A program made the position numbers and the translations under genes. Shown here in pieces: positions 28,301-32,924 of a DNA stretch of 32,924 nt (its first letter is position 1; each line of letters starts with the position of its first letter). The stretch spans positions 1 to 32,924 of the forward strand of contig CAZQRW010000021.1 of the NCBI GenBank assembly GCA_964596115.1. Reading direction: 5' to 3'. The notes under the pieces were generated by a model. It was not told the DNA's origin. It did not search any database and was given only the letters and a program-made list of their open reading frames with translations. The stretch is from CAZQRW01 sp964596115. Its GTDB lineage: Bacteria; Hydrothermota; UBA3072; B12-G15.

Positions 28301-31154
28301 AAGGCCCGTTTCTCTTATATGTATATATGCAATTATAATGGTTATGGGTATTGTTTCACTTTTCAGACTTCCAGTAGAGCTATACCCTGATGTTGAGTTT
28401 CCCTCCCTTTCAATAAGGTTTTATTGGTCAGGTGCATCCGCTGAGGCAGTTGAGAGATATATTACAAGGAAGGTAGAGGCTGGGGTGTATAAACTCAACG
28501 GTGTAAAGAATGTTGAATCAACAAGTGAAAGAGGCGAATGTTCCGTTGACGTTGATTTTGAAAGAGAGACAGATGTAGCTTATCAAAGGGTTCTTCTATC
28601 AGAAGAACTTTTAAGGGAAAAATTTCCCTATGGGGTAAAAGGTCCTTACTTTTCTGAGAAGATACCAGAAGAGATAAAAAGGGGTGAACCATTTGTGTTA
28701 TACATTACAGGTCCATATTCTATCAAGGATATAGGAGAGTATGCGAGGAGGCTGAAGATTTTTCTATCAAGGGTGGATGGTATAAAAGATATAAATATCT
28801 ATGGAAATGTTGAAGAGATAATCAAGATAAAAATAACAAATGAATTATTCAAACCCGTTGAATTAGTGAGAAAATTGCAGGAAAAAAGGATTGCAGGTGG
28901 AAGTGTAGAATTAGAAGGGAGAGAAATTTCAGTTACCTGTGTTCCCTATCAGAAAATAAACGATATAAGAATAAGGGGTATGCCAATAAATAAAATTGCA
29001 GATATTCAGTATGTATATAAAGAGCCAGCTGTCCTGAGCAGGATAAATGGAAATCCGCAAATTTCTCTGAATATTTCAAAAAGACCAGGGAGCAATATCC
29101 TGAAAATGAGTAAAGACATAAGAAAAATAATAAAAATCTTCCCAATGAAAAATGGAATGAAAATTATTGTTGCCAGGGATGAAGCAGATATAATAAGGGA
29201 TACGATGAGAAAGATAATGCTTCTTGGAATAATAAGCATATTTGGGGTGGGAATTGCATTATTTTTATTCTTTAAGAAGATTTACAATGTCGTGGTATTT
29301 ACACTTTCCATTATCTTTTCAACGCTTTTAACATTCTCGCTTCTCTATTTTTCAAAACTTTCTTTAAATGCATTAACCCTGAGTGGTATCGCACTTGGAT
29401 TTGGAATGCTCGTTGATAATTCCATCATTGTGCTTGAGAATATTATGAGGATGAAGGAGATAAAAGAGAAAAACCCTGAATTCAAAGGGGCATCAGATGT
29501 CTTTATAGCAGTCCTGGCATCAACCATTACAACCATTTCTGTTTATATTCCATTCTTATACTTTCAGGGTAAATTGAGAATTTTCTATAAGCAATTTGCC
29601 CTTTCTTCTACCTTTGCACTTCTTTCTTCCATTTTCGTTGCATTTACCCTTATTCCATCCCTTTCAAGAAAAGTATATCCTGAGAAAGGAATTGTTCATA
29701 TTTTCTACAAAAATCTTCTTCAGAAGGTTCTCAGATGGAGATGGGTTATATTGGGAATAACAACAATTTTAATAATTGTCTCCATATTTTTGTTCAAGGA
29801 TTATGTATATAAGGGTGAGATATTTTCTTTCACGGCAAAGAATGAACTCTACATATACATCAAGCTTCCTCCTGGTGCTGAAAGGAACGAGACAATAAAG
29901 ATGACGGATAGATTTGAGAAAGAGATAAAAAGGAGTAGAGGAATAAAAAATTTTTATACAGAGATATACAGAAGGAGTACGTATATAAATATAAATTTTC
30001 GGCAGAATGCAGGCACAAGTCCATCTATATTGAAGGAAAAGCTTGAAAACCTCGCAACAAACTATGCAAACTGCAGGATTACTATCCTTGGAATGGGACC
30101 TATGTTCTATACGGGTAGTGGCAGAACAGGAGGCTATCCAGAAATCAGTATAAAGGGATACGACTACTACTGGCTTAAGATATTGAGTAAGAGAGTAGGA
30201 AAGAAACTCTCGGAAAATCCGAGGATAAGAGATATTGACCTCAATTTCTCCTGGTATGGTAAACAGAGAGAGTATATCATATCACCCTCAGAAAATTTAC
30301 CTATTCTTGGGTTCAATCCCTATTCTCTTTTAACGAATATCGGTCTCTATTCTTATTCAACCATTGAAATGAAAAACAGGGTTATACCGGTAGAGGTCTT
30401 CAGAGATTCTTTGATAGAATTGGGAAAGATTCCCCATATCAGGTTGACAGAGGGAATAGAGACAGGAGATGTATCAAAAATTACGGTTGAAAAATCGCCC
30501 AGCGCTATCAAGAGAGAGAATCAGGAGTATAAGATGGACATTGCCTATACATTCAGGGGACCCTGGAAAATGGCTTATAATTTTAAAAAGGCATTTTTAC
30601 ATTCAATAGTCCTCCCGGAGGGATTTTCCATTGGTCCATATTCTTTTAAGCCGTCTGAAAAAGGGATAAGAAAATCAACCATCGTTATCTCTGTTGTTCT
30701 CTCATTGTTTCTCTTAATGGTGATTCTTTCCAGCCTCTATGAGTCCTTCGCAAAACCCCTTATCATTCTTTTAACACTCCCATTCTCTTTTATTGGTATT
30801 GTGTTTATTTATCTGTTTACGGGTATAAATTTTGACTCAAGTGCCTTTGTAGGTGTCATACTGTTCTCCGGGATTGCAGTAAACGATGGCATCGTGCTTA
30901 TAGACCATCTTTCAAAGGGAAAGAAACAGACGAAAGATGAGATAATAGAGCGGTCATCCCACAGGTTAAGGCCAATATTTATGACATCTATAACGACGAT
31001 AATGGGCCTTATTCCTTTCCTTTTTCTGAAATCAGAGGGAATACTCCTCTCAAAACTTTCCCTTTCTGCAATAGGTGGACTCATATTCTCCACTGTGGGA
31101 AGTGTAATCTTGATTCCCTTACTATATTACACATTCTTCAGAAAAAAAGAATAA
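28281..31154 (+). CDS. RND efflux pump subunit 2 (HAE/AcrB-like)
   Basis: A second, divergent RND protomer of 957 residues. It starts with INWFLKRPVSLICIYAIIM, has the porter block LPVELYPDVEFPSLSI, TM4 motif GMLVDNSIIVLEN (D379-N380) and TM10 motif AVNDGIVLIDH, and ends in a basic tail. Two adjacent RND genes behind one adaptor recall MdtBC, where two proteins form a mixed trimer; that is inference. ATG at 28281 is preferred over an in-frame TTG two codons earlier. Translation is probably coupled to pump 1, since there is no separate ribosome site. This is the last gene of the putative operon; no clear terminator follows. Confidence 0.92.
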   Translation: MINWFLKRPVSLICIYAIIMVMGIVSLFRLPVELYPDVEFPSLSIRFYWSGASAEAVERYITRKVEAGVYKLNGVKNVESTSERGECSVDVDFERETDVAYQRVLLSEELLREKFPYGVKGPYFSEKIPEEIKRGEPFVLYITGPYSIKDIGEYARRLKIFLSRVDGIKDINIYGNVEEIIKIKITNELFKPVELVRKLQEKRIAGGSVELEGREISVTCVPYQKINDIRIRGMPINKIADIQYVYKEPAVLSRINGNPQISLNISKRPGSNILKMSKDIRKIIKIFPMKNGMKIIVARDEADIIRDTMRKIMLLGIISIFGVGIALFLFFKKIYNVVVFTLSIIFSTLLTFSLLYFSKLSLNALTLSGIALGFGMLVDNSIIVLENIMRMKEIKEKNPEFKGASDVFIAVLASTITTISVYIPFLYFQGKLRIFYKQFALSSTFALLSSIFVAFTLIPSLSRKVYPEKGIVHIFYKNLLQKVLRWRWVILGITTILIIVSIFLFKDYVYKGEIFSFTAKNELYIYIKLPPGAERNETIKMTDRFEKEIKRSRGIKNFYTEIYRRSTYININFRQNAGTSPSILKEKLENLATNYANCRITILGMGPMFYTGSGRTGGYPEISIKGYDYYWLKILSKRVGKKLSENPRIRDIDLNFSWYGKQREYIISPSENLPILGFNPYSLLTNIGLYSYSTIEMKNRVIPVEVFRDSLIELGKIPHIRLTEGIETGDVSKITVEKSPSAIKRENQEYKMDIAYTFRGPWKMAYNFKKAFLHSIVLPEGFSIGPYSFKPSEKGIRKSTIVISVVLSLFLLMVILSSLYESFAKPLIILLTLPFSFIGIVFIYLFTGINFDSSAFVGVILFSGIAVNDGIVLIDHLSKGKKQTKDEIIERSSHRLRPIFMTSITTIMGLIPFLFLKSEGILLSKLSLSAIGGLIFSTVGSVILIPLLYYTFFRKKE

Positions 31155-31351
31155 CCCCTTGGGGACGTTAGGTTTTGTCAAGACTTTTTTAAGCAATATA
31201 TAAAATCTCCCTTTTTATCTGATTTTTCTGCATATATTCTGTATATTCTTTTAATCCATAGAACAGGAGTCTAACCATTTTTCTCTTTATATTTTTAATC
31301 GCCCTTATTTTTTTACTGTATCGTTTTTTTTGCTTCTATATAGTCATTGTC

Positions 31352-31432
31352 CTCATTGTGTCGGTGTTTGACCAGAATATAATCTCCTTGAATAAAAACC
31401 ATTACCATATTCACCAGGATGATTGTTAAGAA
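31352..31432. repeat. 81-bp direct repeat, copy 1 (end of truncated transposase)
   Basis: Matches 32844-32924 with three mismatches. Similarity starts sharply at the stop codon of the truncated transposase frame and continues into it. The second copy runs off the window end. Confidence 0.95.
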
Positions 31433-31583
31433 ATATACTCCGCTCTTCTTCCATAATAGAATTTAATACCATGGGAAGCAATGTCTCTTTAACCTCATTA
31501 ACAAATTCTTCGCTACCCATCTTGCCAGATGCAAGATTCTTTATTAAATTATCTATAAGTGAGGTTAGAGTGTCCCTTTTCAT
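31353..31583 (-). pseudogene. Truncated IS256/Mutator-family transposase (N-terminal fragment)
   Basis: A 76-residue frame matching only the N terminus of IS256-type transposases. After a helical start (TLTSLIDNLIKNLASG) comes the conserved block VLNSIMEEERSIFLNNH, then GNGFYSRRL, the family's NGYYSRTL motif. The remaining 300 or so residues, including all catalytic acids, are missing, so it cannot transpose. It stops at GQTPTQ. The start at 31583 follows GGAGG, so a short protein may still be made. The copy at the window end stops at the same place (GQAPRQ), so the truncated form itself was duplicated. Confidence 0.7.
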
Positions 31584-31614
31584 TTTAACCTCCATTGTTT
31601 GGTTGTTGTTCCTT

Positions 31615-31640
31615 GGTCAGGTTCCCCAGGGAACCTGACC
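31615..31640. terminator. perfect 12-bp inverted repeat, terminator-like
   Basis: GGTCAGGTTCCC and GGGAACCTGACC are separated by CA. On the plus strand a C/T-rich tail (TTCCCTTTTCTCC) follows, so it may act as a rho-independent terminator. It could equally be the end of a mobile element, since it lies 32 bp upstream of the transposase fragment start. Confidence 0.5.
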
Positions 31641-31714
31641 TTCCCTTTTCTCCATTTGCACATTTTACTCCTTACAATATATATAATTTCCATCTTTACA
31701 CAAAATTATTATAA

Positions 31715-31972
31715 CTCCCGAAAGATGCCCCTATTTTAATCCTTGATGAAGCCACGAGCAGTCTTGACAGGAGAACAGAAAGGAAGATTGTAAAGTTAAT
31801 GAAGGAAGTATCAAAGGGAAAAACCTTGCTTATCATCGCACATAGATTAGCAACAGTTAAGGATGCAGACAAAATCATCGTCCTGAATAAGGGTAAAATA
31901 GAAGGTATAGGAACACATAAAGAATTACTTTCCAGATCAAAGGTATATCAGAGTTTATATAAAAAGGGATAG
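31715..31972 (+). pseudogene. 3' fragment of an ABC-transporter ATPase
   Basis: An open frame without a start codon encodes about 83 residues of an ABC nucleotide-binding domain: Walker B and D-loop (APILILDEATSSLD), H-loop (TLLIIAHRLATVKDAD) and the typical end KGKIEGIGTHKELL. Walker A, the signature motif and any membrane domain are missing, and a stop codon precedes the fragment at 31712. The HRLATV and GTHKELL wording is typical of exporter-type (MsbA/MdlB-like) ABC proteins. The 5' part was probably lost in the rearrangement that left the transposase fragment upstream. Confidence 0.85.
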
Positions 31973-31973
31973 G

Positions 31974-32395
31974 TTAAAGGAGGGGTAAAATTATCCTGTA
32001 AAATTCTTCAAAGTCTGATATATTGTTTTGTAAGAATTTATAAATCTCTTCAGGGTCTATTTCCCAGTAGAGATGCACAAGTTTGTTCCTGAATCTTGCA
32101 ATATATATATAAATCTTTCTGATAATTCCAGAGGAATGATGCCTGACCTTCCCAATAATTTGAAAATCTCACTGAAATTTCCAGGATTTCCGAGATGCTT
32201 TCTTGAAATAATATGATTTCCAATATTTATACAGGCTTCTATTGCCTTTTGAAAACATCTTTCCACAAAATATTGGATTTCTTTATCCCTTATATACTCA
32301 TCCCTGGTAATCCTCTTTTTTGAATTAAGGTGGTCTATTTCAGTCTTAAGAAATTCTAATTGCTGTTCAATCTTTTCTCTATCTATATCCATCAC
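31974..32395 (-). pseudogene. hepT: hepT-like HEPN toxin gene, frameshifted at an AT repeat
   Basis: The HEPN toxin partner of the adjacent MntA. The first part matches the HepT family (AIEACINIGNHIISRKHLG, then GIIPLELSERFIYI). The frame then runs to an early stop at 32057 as a 112-residue product. Removing one AT unit from the tract at 32101-32110 restores ARFRNKLVHLYWEIDPEEIY, which holds the RX4HXY ribonuclease/AMPylation motif, and a 138-residue protein ending at 31974. The defect is exactly in a dinucleotide repeat, so it may be an inactivating slip, a phase-variable switch or an assembly error. The stop lies 1 bp from the ABC fragment, convergent with it. Confidence 0.8.
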
Positions 32396-32795
32396 TTACC
32401 TCTTTATAAAATGGAAGAAAATCCAGATAAAGTTTGGTGAACCTTTCTATATAATCTATCCTTTCTCTTTGGTTTCTCTCATATAAAATTACCCCTTCCA
32501 CTATTATCCTACGAGATAGATAGAGGGGTGCTCTGTTAAGGCAAACAAAGGTTATCTCATCGGTCCTGAGATATGAACTGATTCTATCATATAATTTAGT
32601 TTCTACGCTCTCCTTGTCTTTTACTGCATTAGATATATAATATGCAATATCAATATCTGATAAATTATTTTCCTCTCCCCTTGCATAAGAGCCAAAAAGG
32701 TAGAGGAAGGATACACCTGATATATCTTTTATCTGTTCCTCTATATGGCTCAATTTCTTTTTTACATCTTTCTCCAGAACCTTAAATTTTATCAT
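32379..32795 (-). CDS. mntA: MntA-type nucleotidyltransferase antitoxin
   Basis: A 138-residue minimal nucleotidyltransferase with the family motif FLYLFGSYARGEENNLSDID (GSX10DXD), which carries the two metal-binding aspartates; a third acidic residue is likely in the DEITFV strand. Family members neutralise HepT by transferring AMP to the tyrosine of its RX4HXY motif. The gene overlaps hepT by 17 nt, in the usual antitoxin-first order. The antitoxin is intact while the toxin is frameshifted, as expected for a decaying pair. No clear ribosome site or strong promoter was found upstream. Confidence 0.88.
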   Translation of the reverse strand: MIKFKVLEKDVKKKLSHIEEQIKDISGVSFLYLFGSYARGEENNLSDIDIAYYISNAVKDKESVETKLYDRISSYLRTDEITFVCLNRAPLYLSRRIIVEGVILYERNQRERIDYIERFTKLYLDFLPFYKEVSDGYR

Positions 32796-32843
32796 AATAA
32801 AAGATAATATCAGAAATTAAAAAAACAAGGGGAAATTACTACT

Positions 32844-32924
32844 CTCATTGTCTCGGTGCTTGACCAGAGTATAATCTCCTTGAATAAAAACCATTACCAT
32901 ATTCACCAGGATGATTGTTAAGAA
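32844..32924 (-). mobile_element. second copy of the truncated IS256-type transposase end (runs off window)
   Basis: This 81-bp direct repeat of 31352-31432 encodes NNHPGEYGNGFYSRRLYSGQ followed by APRQ and a stop at the same codon as copy 1. Sequence beyond the stop differs between the copies. The hepT/mntA pair and the ABC fragment lie between them. Confidence 0.85.

Noticed and set aside
31155..31200. CCCCTTGGGG after the second RND gene as a terminator
   Set aside because: The loop would be 2 nt and the T-run is too far away.
32804..32832. Possible promoter TATTAT/TTGTTT before mntA
   Set aside because: The two boxes are only 13 bp apart, and no better -35 fits the AT-rich stretch.

Overview
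The window comes from a low-G+C, Gram-negative (diderm) bacterium, probably an uncultured anaerobic lineage. The diderm call rests on LptF/LptG permeases and a TolC-type outer-membrane channel. A bacterial microcompartment locus and the overall style recall candidate phyla such as WOR-3, but that placement is a guess. No rRNA, tRNA or CRISPR array was recognised.

Region 1 (1-4.4 kb) is housekeeping and signalling: a methyltransferase/acyltransferase/zinc-ribbon fusion, endonuclease III, a degenerate histidine-kinase-like protein behind a strong sigma-54-type promoter, a PHP-domain phosphoesterase and a small conserved protein. Region 2 (4.4-12 kb, minus strand) is one long, mostly overlapping operon: map, DUF3467, two BMC-H shell proteins, a CoA-acylating aldehyde dehydrogenase, PduL, dGTPase, lptF and lptG. 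It encodes an aldehyde to acyl-CoA to acyl-phosphate core with shell proteins, but no pentameric shell protein or signature aldehyde-producing enzyme lies here. Four promoters (for the fusion gene, nth, the PHP gene and map) put the -10 hexamer exactly 6 nt before the start codon with no Shine-Dalgarno, which suggests leaderless mRNAs.

Region 3 (12.4-31.2 kb, plus strand) is the unusual part. It opens with a 1546-residue regulator that joins a Ser/Thr-kinase-like domain, a STAND-type ATPase, TPR repeats, GAF, a sigma-54 AAA+ domain and a Fis-type HTH. A 1.2-kb cassette follows, holding a secreted Cys/Gly-rich protein and a membrane protein. It is bounded by a 58-bp direct repeat of the regulator's 3' end. 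Next come three TGTGAC/GTCACA palindromes and a candidate sigma-54 promoter. Downstream lie a 56-aa secreted peptide, an Hfq/Sm-like protein, a hybrid histidine kinase, two more 56-aa secreted peptides sharing C-x-C-x4-C-x2-C, a secreted beta-propeller-like protein, a membrane-anchored thioredoxin-like CPVC protein, a GNAT remnant, and a TolC/adaptor/RND/RND export system. I read this as a candidate sigma-54-controlled system for making, oxidising and perhaps exporting small cysteine peptides. The linkage is an inference from gene order and promoters.

Region 4 (31.2 kb to the end) is decayed accessory DNA: a truncated IS256-type transposase present in two copies, the 3' fragment of an ABC-transporter ATPase, and a HepT/MntA toxin-antitoxin pair whose hepT is frameshifted at an AT dinucleotide tract just before its catalytic motif.
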